Source: Pleurotus ostreatus/Saccharomyces cerevisiae fusant (taxonomy: Eukaryota > Opisthokonta). Taken from it: a stretch of DNA of 41,451 nt. Both the position numbers and the translations under genes were made by a program. Under the pieces are notes generated by a model. That model was not told the DNA's origin, made no database searches, and saw nothing but the letters and a program-made list of their open reading frames with translations. The stretch is from positions 1-41,451 of the forward strand of contig JAMQCK010000192.1 in assembly GCA_024196135.1 (NCBI GenBank), in the 5' to 3' direction. Of this stretch, positions 1 through 11,168 are shown piece after piece. Within the stretch, counting starts at the first letter, position 1; each line of letters opens with the position of its first letter.

Positions 1-156
1 CCCTAACCCTAACCCTAACCCTAACCCTAACCCTAACCCTAACCCTAACCCTAACCCTAACCCTAACCCTAACCCTAACCCTAACCCTAACCCTAACCCT
101 AACCCTAACCCTAACCCTAACCCTAACCCTAACCCTAACCCTAACCCTAACCCTAA
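1..156. repeat. Telomeric repeat array (CCCTAA)26
   Basis: Twenty-six perfect copies of CCCTAA run from the first base to 156, the C-rich strand of a TTAGGG telomere read inward. The array then degrades at 157-178 into telomere-like fragments (CCGAACATGAACCCTAACATGG). This places the left edge of the window at a chromosome end. Perfect repeats up to the first base suggest the assembly ends within the telomere. Confidence 0.98.
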
Positions 157-1060
157 CCGAACATGAACCCTAACATGGCGGGTTACCACTCGGGTTCTTC
201 ATAACAACCTTCTTTACACATCTACATTACAATATATCTGTTTAACACACTCCTACACCTCCCAATCTTCATTAAAAACACTTAACACTGTTCTGCCTGA
301 CCAATTAACATCATCAGCATATATATTCTGCTATACATATTGACCTGCCCAACAACATACACCAGATAATTCTCTACATACCAACCATTGAATGCTACTA
401 CTATAAACACATTTTCACTACACACCTTGTTTTCTACACATCATTACTCTCTTCTACCATGTACCCACTCGGGTTCACTCCTTATAACACCAATGTATTA
501 TAACATTCGCACCCACTGTATAAACACCTACTATCATCACCTGTACAACGTCGTGCTTATCATTAATCAAACATGAACATTTCCTCACCTTCATACAATC
601 TTCTTTACAAGCAATACATATAGACGGTAAGCAACCCTGGGGTTAAATTGCCGGCTTGACACCTGCTTAATTCCGTGCTTATCTTGAATGCAGCAATGTA
701 TCTGTTACTTCACTCTAATTCATAAGCCTCTACCCATCGAGTCCATCGCATCGTGTAATTGCTGCGCCACTAACACCCATCTCGTGAAACAGCGACCGTC
801 CAATGCAATACAAATGCTACCATTCTGACTGTACCAATCAAATGCAGCTTGTATACGTATAAGCAGATCTTGTCATCAAACGTCCATTGCATATAGCTAC
901 CACTACCAAAATTGATACCTCGTATTGTTGTAATGGATATGCGCCTTGAACCCTGGCTCCTCACAAACTCACACCTACTACCCAAATCTCAGTTGCGCTC
1001 CCACAATCTTGCGGTTCTTTTGCCGAATCTTGTACGTTCCCGTGGGCACTGCACCCAACT
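157..1060. other. AT-rich gene-free zone next to the telomere
   Basis: About 900 bp of visibly AT-rich sequence, unlike the GC-rich remainder. No convincing ORF, intron pattern or RNA gene is seen. The short phrase CACTCGGGTTC occurs twice (near 186 and 467), hinting at old internal repetition. It resembles a degenerate telomere-associated sequence. Confidence 0.6.
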
Positions 1061-1292
1061 AATATGACAACTCCTTATGAACGCCGTTTGTTGAGCCGAA
1101 ACCGTCCAGACATTTCTCAAGCCTGGTTTATCTTCCCTTGCAAGCACGCCAATGCGCTAAACTCGCCGGACGGGACCCTTTGTTGGTCAACCGCTCGGGT
1201 TAGCATAAACAAACTCAGCAATCGAACACATAAGGGGCCTTTTGGTTAAGCATCCTTTACAAGGGGGAGGACCGTGCACGTCCGACCTATTG

Positions 1293-1302
1293 TATATAAA
1301 AG
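1293..1302 (+). promoter_or_regulatory. TATA box before a very short ORF
   Basis: TATATAAAAG lies 50 bp upstream of an ATG in good context (AAG ATG AAA) at 1352. That frame closes after 17 codons at 1403-1405, with a hydrophobic, secretion-signal-like start. This looks like the promoter and first codons of a truncated plus-strand gene whose remainder was replaced by the minus-strand remnant that begins near 1478. Low certainty. Confidence 0.3.
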
Positions 1303-1477
1303 CGGGCGTGCTGCCCCAACCGCTTCCCGCGCGAGCTAAGCTTGACCCAAGATGAAAATCTCTCCCCCCCTTATCCAACGTTCAATCTCTGTTCCAGCTG
1401 CATGAAATGCCTGGCTGGTACTGCGCTGCATGGAGGCATACTGCGTCCCCTAAAATGGCAAGTATCTGAGGGTTTAA

Positions 1478-2423
1478 TTATAACAGAGCAGATGAGCACG
1501 GCCGAATTGAGAGAGTGCCGTCGAACACGTACCCAGAGAGGATGTGGTCACCGCCAAAGGCGCGGTCGAAGGCGGGAGGGCCGGTGATGGTGGGCCTTCC
1601 ACACCGGGGGCCGACGAAGTTGGGGCGGCCGTGCGCAGGCCGAAGGTGGTCATTATGCAGGCCCCGATGCGGCGCCGGAAGCTGGGCCGGACGGTGGGAT
1701 TGCTATCAAACCGCGTCTTCATGCTCGTGGGGCAGTACGCAAAGGGCTGTGCTGGACATTTGGCGAAGGTGTCTGCACGCGGGTCGACGAAGAGCTGCAC
1801 GATGAAGACTCACGCAGGTACCGGAGAAAATGAGGGCGACGCACATCGTGACGGAAGAGGGGGTGAGGAGAGACAAGACGGCGCCAAGGGTCAGAATGTG
1901 CTACTGGTCGGCGGGCTCCTGCATAGCTTTTGGCAGCCTGTCGCAAGCATGAACGGGCGATCTACCGGGCGGCCCCATCCATACGAACGCTCATTTGCCG
2001 GCGCGCGAACTGCTTGTGTCGACGGCCGCGGACGTGATTTGGAACGTTTTGCTGACGTTGGAGGTGCGGAGGATGGACCCCCACGATCGGCCGTGAATGA
2101 TGAACCCCGCGCCTTTGTGGGTGCCGGTTAATGCCCGCCCTTCGGCGGAGAAAACGGCGGGTCGGGTCTCTGCTCATGCTGAACGATGGCACGTTCGGTG
2201 GAAGGAACGAGGTGTTGTACTTCCTGCCACGCATACATGCCCGCCAGCTGGTGATTCCCTGCAGCGCCGTCTCGGGGCAGCCGACTGAGAGCCTCGTAGG
2301 GAGAGTGCAACGCATGCTTGGTGGTGGCCGCCTCGCCAGATTTCGGCGACGCGCAGGGTGCACCGTACGGACCTCTCGTCAGCCACGGAGCACATTGGGC
2401 TGATAGCTGGAAGTCGTCATGTA
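1478..2423 (-). pseudogene. Decayed minus-strand gene remnant, unknown family
   Basis: Pieces in different minus frames look protein-like. One (about 1478-1657) reads an aromatic, glycine-rich stretch containing FGGDHILSGYVFDGTLS and ends at TAA 1478-1480. Another (about 2040-2100) reads GFIIHGRSWGSILRTSNV. A TATA-like GTATATAGGGG on the plus strand at 2467 would serve the minus strand, and an ATG follows near 2421. No single spliced frame joins the pieces cleanly, so I read it as a degenerated gene near the telomere. I do not recognise the family. Confidence 0.3.
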
Positions 2424-3386
2424 TTCTCGTGGGCAAGTCCGGCGCTGTAGTTGATGGGTCACGTCGTAGTATATAGGGGGCAAGTGCCTGCGTTATTGAT
2501 CTCTGCCCATCCGTACAAGGTAGTAAAATAAAACACAACATGTAAAGAACAAAGAACTGGAGAAGCTCGATGGGGTCGGAGGAGGGGGGTTGAAAGCCCG
2601 CCTAAGCAGCCCTGAACCCCCACAAACCCCGGTCCGCGTCAAATAGTCGACCCTGGAACCGCTGGCGACCGTCTCCCGGGCGTAGACCCTCGCCTCCGTC
2701 TACTCCCATTTCGCCGTGAAACGCGTACTCGGCGTCGGCGCGCCCCCCCTTTTCGGCCCGGCCGACTCCCGGTCGTGGGGGTGCTTAGCGTGCGCGGGCG
2801 GAGATAGGGTCGACGGCGCCCAAACGGCGCGGCGGACGGGGGTCGTGGCGCAGTGTGTGGGCGAACGCTGCCTCTCCACCTGCGACACAGACGCGACGGT
2901 CGGCTGGTCACGCGAGAGGTCGAGAGGCTGGGGCGCAGAGGGGGTCTGGGGGGGGTGGAGAGGGTCCTTGATCCTTATTTCTTGTGCGGCGGATGGCCAG
3001 CGTCGGGATACTGTCGGCGTTTGTCGCTGCGACGATGTGCGGGGAGATCGGTCCTTTTAGACGCAGCGGAAGAAGGGCAGCGCGAGGCGCCTGGTGCTGT
3101 TGGGTGCCGATGAGCGGGCGGAAGGCGTCTGCGGCGGCGGTCGACGGAGGGCGTCGATGCTTCGGCTGACTTGTTTGATGAAGGGGGAGGGGCCCTCGAC
3201 CTCGGCGCGTGGGGGCGGGTCTTCGTCGCGTGGCTGAGAGGCGCGGCCCTGAGGTGAAGCCCCGAGAAATCCAGCGCCTCGTCGCGGACTCGGTCGTCGG
3301 CGTCGCCCCGGTGCGAGTCGTCCAGGGGGCACATGTTGCGGGGCCTCTGAAGGGTGCGGTCAGGGTCAGGCTGCGAAGAGCCCCGC

Positions 3387-3508
3387 GCCTGTACCGATCG
3401 TCGACGCGCTGCGTATTCAACGGGAATCGCCCGTGCATCTCTCCATGTCTCACTGCGGCGGAGGTGGCAGTGGCGAGATGCACGAGCGGTTCGTCGTGAG
3501 GTGCAGGC
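3387..3508. repeat. Structured hairpin element, copy 1
   Basis: Nested inverted repeats: outer GCCTGTACC (3387-3395) with GGTGCAGGC (3500-3508), and inner 14-bp arms 3428-3441 with 3475-3488 (one mismatch). The loop contains CACTGC...GCAGTG, a third short stem. The same core occurs at 3746-3867 and 16090-16165. Differences between copies fall largely on paired positions and keep the pairing, so the fold rather than a protein appears conserved. Confidence 0.65.
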
Positions 3509-3745
3509 GTCAAGACGGGCGGCGCACGCGCGGGTATCATATGACAACGTACCGGAGACCAAAGAACTTATACTGAACATCCTTCAGGGCGCGTCGACGG
3601 GCGGAGGCGGGGTTAGGGCGGGAGGAAGAGGGCGCGTTGTGGTCGGCAGCATGCTGGGAGGGTCCGGCCCCTGCAAGTTGTCCTGAGGGTGCCCGCTACG
3701 AGGCCTCTTGGGGGTCAGGTCAGGCTCGGCTGTGAAGAGCCCCGC

Positions 3746-3867
3746 GCCTGTACCGCTCGTCGACGCGCTGTGTATTCAACGAGATTCGCTCGTGCATCTC
3801 TCCATGTCTCGCTGCGGCGGAGGTGGCAGTGGCGAGATGCACGAGCGGTTCGTCGTGAAGTACAGGC
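3746..3867. repeat. Structured hairpin element, copy 2
   Basis: Outer arms GCCTGTAC and GTACAGGC (3746-3753 with 3860-3867), and perfect inner 14-bp arms CGCTCGTGCATCTC (3787-3800) with GAGATGCACGAGCG (3834-3847). The loop core GCTGCGGCGGAGGTGGCAG is shared with the other copies. Confidence 0.65.
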
Positions 3868-4450
3868 ATCAAGACGGAAGGTGCACGCGCAGGGTATCAT
3901 ACGACGACGTACCGGAGACTGGAGACATCACGTTGGCCATCCTTTAGGGCGCGTCGACGGGCGGAGGTGGGGTTATGGCCGGAGGAAGAGGGCGCGTCGA
4001 CGGGTGGAGGCGTGTCTGTAGCGGGAGGAGGAAAGCTGTGAGGCGAGTTGGAAAAAATACGCGTACTGTCACGCTGACGCGTGAGATCACGTGTTGAGTA
4101 ACAGCGCCACATATTGCTCGCAGCCCTGTGGCGACCGAGGCTATACTCCGCCGGCATGGTTCTAGCAGGCTCCGATACAGAAGAGTGAGCCGAAGAAGTC
4201 GTGACGAAAAACACGGCAGCTAAAGTCGATCCCAGATGAAATACTTGACTTTCGCCGCCCAAAGACGGTCTTCGGCAGCTACCGGACCTGGGTTGCTTCC
4301 GCTGTGGCTCGCGCGCCGCCCGGCCCACGAAGCTTTCTGTGCATTACATGGGGAGGGGTATACCGTATACTACGCTCTAATATAATACTCTGCTTGGTAC
4401 CGGGGTCGTCATACGAGGGTCCCTGACGCCGACAGAGCCTGGCTAAAGAC

Positions 4451-6590
4451 CTAAGGTGGCGGTGGCTTAGGCATCTCAGAAGGCCGCGCGTAGGAATGTG
4501 CGGACACGTCCGGTGTAGCCATAGAAAAGCCATACCACGGGGACCAGTGCGAGTATTTAATACTGGAGGAGGCGCTGCGTCCTCCAGCGATATGGGGAAG
4601 CCTTCCTCTAATAGTGGATAGTTGGTTCGGGAATGCGTACTCGTCATAATCAGCGGCAAGATCGGGGGAGTGACGAGCGTGATACGTTTTGGCCGCGCGA
4701 CAGCAGGACGTGTTCGTCGCGCGAGGCAGAGCTGGCGATGAGCGAGATGCAGAGCGCGAGGAAGATGGCGCTGGGAAGGCTCTGCGCGGAGGCGATGGGG
4801 TTAGGGGACTGGATGGGAAACACACCTCTGCGGTGTTCGGAGCGCCCTTGCCACGGGGGCCTCTCTTCACACGCGGGGCCTTGACCACCTACTTCGTCAG
4901 CGACTCCTTCCTCTGCTGCGCGTTCTTGATAACGTCCTTCAGCTCGGCAAGTTCCTGCGCTTTGTCGCTCTTTGGTAGATAATTCGGATGCGGGAGTTGC
5001 TACGAAGGCCGTTGGCACGGATCCGTGCAGCAAACGGTTTCCTGGCGTTGATTAAAACCGCATTCTGCCTGCATTGTACAAAGTTATCAAAAGCCATGCG
5101 ATTCGCGTTGCGACCACAGAGAAGGCCGTGGGCAGGGGAAAAGAAGTCGATGGCACAGTACTTACTGCTCGATCGACTGGGTGAGCGGCGCACCCGTTCC
5201 ATTCATTTAATTCGTCAAAGGGTGCGCGCCCTCGCAGAGATTGGTGCTTTTATTGACTTCGTACGAGGTGCGCCCGGGTATCTTGCTGAGGGGCCCATCA
5301 ATCGATGGGTAAAACCAAGGCGACCTGCCGCTGTCGACAATCCAGTCTACAAGGGATGAGTAGAACAGAGACTTACTCTAGCACCCCGCGTACCTCGGAC
5401 GCACTTATACGGTGAATTCCGGTAGGAATGGGCAGGGACGGCAGGATCTCCTTGAGTCTGGACGAACGGAAAACGGCGGATCTCTGCCGTCCAGTCAGAA
5501 GGGCACGCCTTGGCGAGAACGTCGAGCTTGTGTTCGAAGTGCGTTACGCAATTCTTCAATAGGGATTGATCAAGGTCGAGGGGATCCAGGACCTTTCCCG
5601 CAAACGCAAAATTGTTGAGTCGCATGCAGCGCTGGGCGCGACCATCCCTGCAGCCCTCAACCTGTCGCTTACACCCGACGAGCTTGGGGTTATAACCCTT
5701 CGAAGCAAATGCATCCTGGTTCTGTAGTGCCTGTAAGCTCATGAGGCGCCGTCGAAGGATAGAGACGTACAAAGTATCTGATAGGCCACCCCATTCCCTG
5801 CCCTCCCCCCTTCGAGTTTTGACGCTGGAGATCCCCGGATGAATCGGAGAGATGAAGGCGGTGGATAGGGTCATTGTTCACGCGGGGGGTGTTGAAGTAC
5901 GAGGGCGGGTTTGCCGGCATTATGGCGTGGCGGACAGCCTTCTGGCGTGTGATATTGACAACGCCCATGACGCAGATTTCGCCAGCGTTTTCGCCGTCGA
6001 GTCTCTTCTTCTTCGCCTTCTTCTTCTTCGGCTTTGCGCGCGGGGGAGCGGCCGGGTTGACGATGACAACCTTTTCGCCGCCCGCCATCGGCCGACGTTT
6101 GCGCTTCTCGACAGCGCCAGTGAAAAAAGACGAAGGGTGAGCTACCCGAAGCTGAATAATCGGGAAGCAGGGGGAGGGGCCTGGTGGGGAGTAAGGAGTG
6201 AGAGGCGAACTCAGAGCGCAATACACCGGCTCGCGGGCATTCGAAACCGTCTCAAGGGCATTCGAACGACCAAAGTCGAGGTTTATTGGGTTGTGAGAGA
6301 GCGAAAGGGCGTGGCGCGAGGAATATCGGGAGTTGGACGCAGCTCGCCCGCCAAATGGCAACGATCCAGTCCGTGAAGCTGGCGATATCGATCCATTAGG
6401 CAATGCTCTCCGTATGCATCTTCTTGATCTTGGTGAGAGTGGGCAGGGACGTCTGAAGCAAAGTCAGCAAGGCGGGGCGCTCGTTATATCATGAGGCGCG
6501 CACGTTGTGGATGTACTGCTGGAGGCCATCTCGGCCGTTCTCCTCGAGGGCGGCAACAAGGATCTCCAGACCATCGGCGGACCCGTCCAT
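4451..6590 (-). pseudogene. Decaying multi-exon gene with three in-frame stops
   Basis: A minus-strand gene can be followed over about 2 kb. ATG at 6590 opens a 29-codon exon; a clean intron 6453-6503 (GTGCGC...CTGAC...CAG) leads to a second exon that meets TAA at 6396-6398, yet protein-like sequence continues in frame (WIDIASFTDWI). Further down lie a Lys-rich segment (about 6000-6110, KPKKKKAKKKR), an exon after an intron ending near 5735 (FASKGYNPKLVGCKRQVEGC), and an exon reading WIVDSGRSPWFYPSIDG. That last exon hits TAA at 5207-5209 although MNGTGAPLTQSIEQ follows in frame. A coiled, Lys-rich stretch then hits TAG at 4887-4889. I do not recognise the family. Three nonsense codons in otherwise coherent frames indicate a pseudogene, though alternative splicing around a stop cannot be excluded. 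The span 4451-4888 is a weaker possible 3' part. Confidence 0.45.
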
Positions 6591-7225
6591 GCGTACAGAG
6601 CGTGGGGATATGAATTACGGTGAAGGCAGGGCGGTGGCGAGGGTGACGCGGGATATACAAGCAGCAGGGTCGAGGTGGCGCGTAGGGAGGAAGGAGGGTG
6701 CGGGGGAACGCCAGCATCCCCGGGGCTCCGTCAGCTCCCATCAGCAAAAGTCCAGGAGCCGCGCAAGGCACTTTCGCCGCCGAACCTACTCCCAATCATT
6801 TGCGGGGTCGTGTATTTGGCCTATAACACCCCTTCGAAGGTGTCTGACGAGTCGGGGAGGCGTACAAAAGCGGGGAGTCGGCCGGGAGATGCCCGAAAGC
6901 GAAGGGGCAGAGGCCGACCGTCGGGCTTCCCGTAGGGCGCCGGGCTAGGGAGTTCGCACTGCTTTCAATCGCTCAAGAAAGAGGCGCCAAGATGTATTTC
7001 AGTCTATATATAGGGAAAGCCGCACCGGTGAAGAACCAAGCAATACGGGGTCGGGGAAGGGCTGGGGTAAGGAGTATAAGGCATGTATACGAATGGGCCG
7101 CTGATGTCCAAGAAATGCAGACGCTCAGTAGTACGAAAGTAAAAAGAATCATGCAAGAAAAAGAGTCCCAAGAAATCAAAACTGAAAATTATGCGCGGGC
7201 GCGCTTTCCGAACTCACCGGTCTCC

Positions 7226-8992
7226 TTAGTGAGTGGGCGTCTTGTCCACGTCCATGTCGGCGCTTCCCCCGCTGCCGCTCGTCTCCTTCGCGGCGGCTTC
7301 CGCACTAGCCTCCGCAGAAGCGCGCGGGGGCGTGGAGGGACCTCCGGCTGGGCCGCTCGGCGCTGGGGCGGGGGCGGGGGCGGGGCTGGCGACCTCGGAG
7401 GACCCGCCGGGGACTGCGCCCACGGCCTCGGCTGGGCCTCCAGCGGCGCCGGACGCGCCAGCAAGGGCCGGCGAGGGCGGGGCGGCCCCGGGGACGGTGC
7501 TAGAGGTGTCGAGGTCGAGGTCGAGGCGTCGGCGCTTACGCGACCCGTGCGAGCCCGGCGACACATCGCGGGACGGAGAGGAGGGCGAGGAGGATGGAGG
7601 CGGGAGCGATCCTCCACCTGCAGCCTGGATTGACTGCAGGCGTCCACTGTACTCTTTGAGCTCGGCCACCCGCATGCTGAAATCTTCGATGCCGCCGAGG
7701 AGGGCGTTCATCGCGGCCGCATGGTCGTTGAATCGCTCCATGAAGGCGCAGAGCCGCGTGATGCCGGCGGACAGCTCCGCCAGCCCGAGGGGGTCCTGGC
7801 CGAGCAGGGCTGCGGCAGAGGGAGCGGGAGCCGCTGCTGGGGCCGAGTTGGGAGGGGGGCTGGCTTCGACATGGGACGCGCCTGATTCCTTCGTCAGGCT
7901 GCACTTCGACTTTTGCTCGCTGCAGCGCTGACACGCAGTTGCGGGCCTAGCGGTCTCGCGCCGGAGGCACGTCGCGCCGGCTTTCTCGCAGGATGTGCAA
8001 GGCTGGGACGTCAGGGCATGAAAGTGGCGGGGCACAGGGGAGCGTACCAGATCATTGATCAGGCGCTGCTTGGGAGGAGGGGAGGGCTTGCGCCCGGTCG
8101 TGGTCAGACGGGAGGTGTTGCTCTTCCTACTGTGGGAGGTAGTCAGCAGGCGTCGACCTCCCAACGGACGAACGCATCGCGGCGTACCTGACGTATACCA
8201 CGCTCTGCATAGCGCATGAGTTCAGGAAAAGCAGGCGAGCGTGTTACGCACCTCGCGATCACTCTCGCCGTCGCCCTTCTCGCCCACGAACTCGGCCTTC
8301 TTCTTTCCTTTCCCGCCCTTGGCCCGCGGAGCGCGAGACGGCGCCGCCCGCCGCGTCGACGACTCTGCCTCCTTGTCGGTCTTGGGCCTACGATCGCGAA
8401 GCTTGCGGCCTGCGCTCGACGCCTCCGCCGCCGTAGGAGATGTCGGCGCGTCGCCCTCGTCGCGCTTCCTCTTCGCCACGGTCTTCGGACCTTCATCGCC
8501 GTCGGAAATATCTTCGACATCGACGACATCCCGCCCACGCGACGACGCCGGCGAGAGGCGGGTGGTCGACCGTTCCGTGTTCGACGCGGAGGTGCTGCGA
8601 TCGGCGGACGGCGCTCCTAACGTCCGAGGAGCCTTCTCCATGGCTGGTGGGCCTGCGCTAGGCGTCGGAGCAGGCTCTGAGGCGGGGGTTTGCAAGGCCA
8701 GCGGGGGCGGTACCTGCGGCGGGGGCATCGAAGGCAGCCCTGCATTCGGGGCGGGGAGGGGGAGAGGGGCGGCAACAGTCGAAGAGTGAGAGGTGTCGCT
8801 GGCGGAGGGCAGCGTCATGCCGTTGACCATGTTCCCCAAAGATTGCGCCCGGGCGGGACCCAGGGTGCCGGACATTATGTCCATGAGCGCTTCCGAATGC
8901 TTATCGAAGGCCGCCGCCTTGGCCTGCTCGTCGTCGCCGGCGGCGGCGAGCGCCGCCATCGCAAGGAGGTAGCGGGTTCCGGGCTGCGACAT
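7226..8992 (-). CDS. Zn2Cys6-like Cys-rich subtelomeric protein (gene A)
   Basis: Model: ATG 8992; introns 8205-8251, 8130-8187 and 8003-8047; stop 7226-7228; 538 codons with every junction in phase. The N-terminal ~65 residues are helical (SQPGTRYLLAMAALAAAGDD). A long Pro/Ser/Ala-rich linker follows, then basic stretches (KRKR, KGGKGKKK) that look nuclear. Around residue 282, just after the last intron, is C-x2-C-x6-C-x11-C-x2-C-x6-C (CTSCEKAGATC ... CQRCSEQKSKC), the spacing of a fungal Zn2Cys6 DNA-binding knot. A helix (LLGGIEDFSMRVAEL) and a disordered tail ending ADMDVDKTPTH complete it. The knot sits mid-protein, unlike most classical regulators where it is N-terminal. Genes B, E and F share this plan. 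An upstream in-frame ATG at 9061 is possible. Nuclear DNA binding is inferred. Confidence 0.75.
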
Positions 8993-9858
8993 GGTGGGCG
9001 TTGAGAGGAACGAACAAGCGCCGTGCATGACGCGCGTCGTGGGGCGATCAAGCTGAGTCATGCTTAGTCACATACCACGTGGCCGGCCATCAGCGGCAGA
9101 GTTCGCGGGCCCGGTCAACCCCGGTCAAGAATCGAACCGGCGCTGATTATGGCGACCCAAAATTCTGTGCAGCAGCAGAAAGGATGAGGGAATGAAACAA
9201 GACGCAGGCTTACTGAGGTGTGGGTTAGGGGTCTCCCCCTAAATCGAGCACCGGCATCCGATGGACGGTTTCTCACACGAATACAGCTATCAGCATTCTT
9301 ACCTCGTCTCTTTCAGGGATGTAGCACGCCGGCACAGTTACTGAGCTCCTGCATAGCGTCCTCCCCAACTACTGTGGCTGCTGCCGATCGACGCTTCCTC
9401 TCGGCCGAGCGGAGTCCCGAGGGGTCAACTTCCCCACGTGCAACGACAGACGTGCGTATAGCTAGCCCGCAGGGTAGGGACCACCTGCGGCGGAGAGGGC
9501 TATCATATACAGGGGGCTAGTATGATCCTTGCGTACATGCCGCGCGCACTACGCGCGAGCAACTTCATGTCAGCGAAGACCCATGCACGAACGATGGCGG
9601 GGCGATTATAGGCCTCATACCGGCGGTATATGTTGCTTCAGCCTACCTGCTAGAACATAGCGCCGACGAGAGTCAGCTAATCGTGCGCACGCGACACTAT
9701 GCATGCGTCGAGGGGAGAAATATTTGTCTTGAGGGAAGCGCACTCGGCCCATGCAAACTAAACCTTTGTTTTGATCGGAGAGCGCATACTGGAATTGAGA
9801 CCAATAACGGCTATTTAAAGGTACACAATACACCTGTCATCTTCGCGGCTTTCGTCGT
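8993..9858. other. Intergenic spacer between genes A and B
   Basis: No coding frame with coherent splice sites was found on either strand. The plus-strand sequence CATATACAGGGGG near 9505 reads as a possible TATA (TGTATATG) on the minus strand, but it is about 510 bp from the gene A start. Nothing else is supported. Confidence 0.4.
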
Positions 9859-11168
9859 CTACGGCTCGTCGACTGGCGACCCCTTGCCCCCCATCGACCG
9901 TCCCTGCGGATCACCGTGCGTTCTACGTTGCGCCGAGCTTGGAAGGGGCGGTGATGGCGCCGTCGCTGTCGCTGCGCGCGCAGTGGGCGCTTGCAAACTG
10001 CCGGGCCGTCTTTCAATGGCTCTGCTGCCCAGTGCATGGTCGGCGGTCTGTAAGGCGCCGCGAACAGCAGCATTGAGCTCCGACACGATGCCGGCCACTT
10101 GGACTCCCCGAGCCATCAATGCGTTCAGGCGCCGAACGCCCTCCAACAGTGTTCCCATGTCATTCTGCGACCCCTCGGCGCATGTATCGGCGGCGGCGGA
10201 AGGGCGCTGCAGCTCCTGCGACGCCGCAATGGATGTATCGGCGGCCGCGGAAGGGCGCTGCAGCTCCTGCGGCGCCGCGATGGATTTGGATGGTGTGCGC
10301 TCCCTGCCGGAGAGCGGCTCGCAGACGATTGCGCGCAGGCTGCAGCGGAGGCAGGTGTCGGGCTGGTCCGTCAGGATAGGAGACGCGAAGCAAGGAAGGC
10401 CGGCCCTCAGACATGACGCGCAACGCTTAAAATCATCAATAGCGGCATGGACCTAAGCCAGAACACGTACGAAAGGTTCTGACCCCGCTTCTGCGCTCTT
10501 GACGCTGCTGACAGAGGACGGTGACCGAGGGACCGGACTGCTCCTGTTGCGCTAGTTAGCACTGTCGGATTTCGTGAGCGCGGAATCCGCGCCACTGCGG
10601 TGGGGAAGACGCTGGATGGGAAAGAGGTAGCAAAGGGTGGATATTCGCCGACATACCGTTCTGACTTTGCCTCGGCATGCCCATGGCTTTGATCCAATGG
10701 GGGAAGCGTCGCCGCGTCTCCATCGAAGACGATGATGCTTTTGACAGTCTCTGCCGCGCCCGCGTCGGCATCCTGACGGCCGCCTTGCTCATGGCTGCTT
10801 TCAGCAGGCGTCGCGCCAGGCCGGTCAGCCCCGGGCGTGCTAGATGCACTCGAAGGTTGTTTGGGGGGTGGGGCCGCCGGCTCGCGGTGTACGCGGAGAC
10901 CAGCAGCGGCCTGCAGTGCATTGTCTGAGGTCGACGCCAGCGCCGGAGCTGCCTCAGGCGGCTGCTTAACCTGCTGCTGCGTCTGCTCCTCCTCCAGTAG
11001 CTTGATGACGACCGGGAGAGCTTTGCTCTTGTACACCTCGCCGAGTTCGCCGCGCGCTGCACCCATGACCAAATCGCGATGCTCTCGAAACACCCTTCGA
11101 ACGGAATCTTTGTCATCTGTTAGCAGTGCCAGGCGAAGGACGTCGGCGATGCCCTCTGGATCTGCCAT
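9859..11168 (-). CDS. Zn2Cys6-like Cys-rich subtelomeric protein (gene B)
   Basis: Model: ATG 11168 (MADPEGIADVLRLALL), exons 10657-11168, 10471-10543 and 9859-10425; 383 codons plus stop. The intron 10544-10656 is long (113 nt) and may hide a micro-exon; the intron 10426-10470 is 45 nt. Residues 1-70 are predicted helical with an acidic end (KLLEEEQTQQQ). A Pro/Ala/Ser linker follows, then C-x2-C-x6-C-x13-C-x2-C-x6-C (CASCLRAGLPC ... CLRCSLRAIVC) at the start of exon 3. After it, 17 residues (core ELQRPSAAADT) are duplicated as a 51-bp direct repeat. The C-terminal part has a helical stretch (LLEGVRRLNALMARGVQVAG). The plan matches gene A. Function unknown; DNA binding is inferred from the cysteine pattern only. 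Confidence 0.7.
10183..10284. repeat. 51-bp in-frame tandem repeat in gene B
   Basis: Two copies beginning TGTATCGGCGGC (plus strand, 10183 and 10234) encode a repeated 17-residue Ala/Gln/Ser-rich segment just downstream of the cysteine knot. The length is a multiple of three, so copy-number change would not break the frame. Confidence 0.7.

Larger units (their letters stand above)
3345..4062. repeat. Direct tandem duplication of a ~359 bp unit
   Basis: Two adjacent units (about 3345-3703 and 3704-4062) align along most of their length. Shared blocks include GAAGAGCCCCGCGCCTGTACCG (first copy ending at about 3397), the GCGGCGGAGGTGGCAGTGGC core, ACGTACCGGAGAC, and CAGGGCGCGTCGACGGGCGG versus TAGGGCGCGTCGACGGGCGG. 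The spacing of matching points is 359 bp. Each unit carries one of the hairpins annotated separately. Overlapping ORFs in the unit differ between copies and are not supported as genes. Confidence 0.75.

Noticed and set aside
3209..4021. Overlapping plus and minus ORFs around the tandem duplication
   Set aside because: They differ between the two units and overlie covarying hairpins, so coding is unlikely.
7233..7931. Long plus-strand ORF opposite gene A
   Set aside because: It is a GC-rich, low-complexity mirror of the gene A tail; the minus strand has the cysteine knot, phased introns and consistent splice signals.
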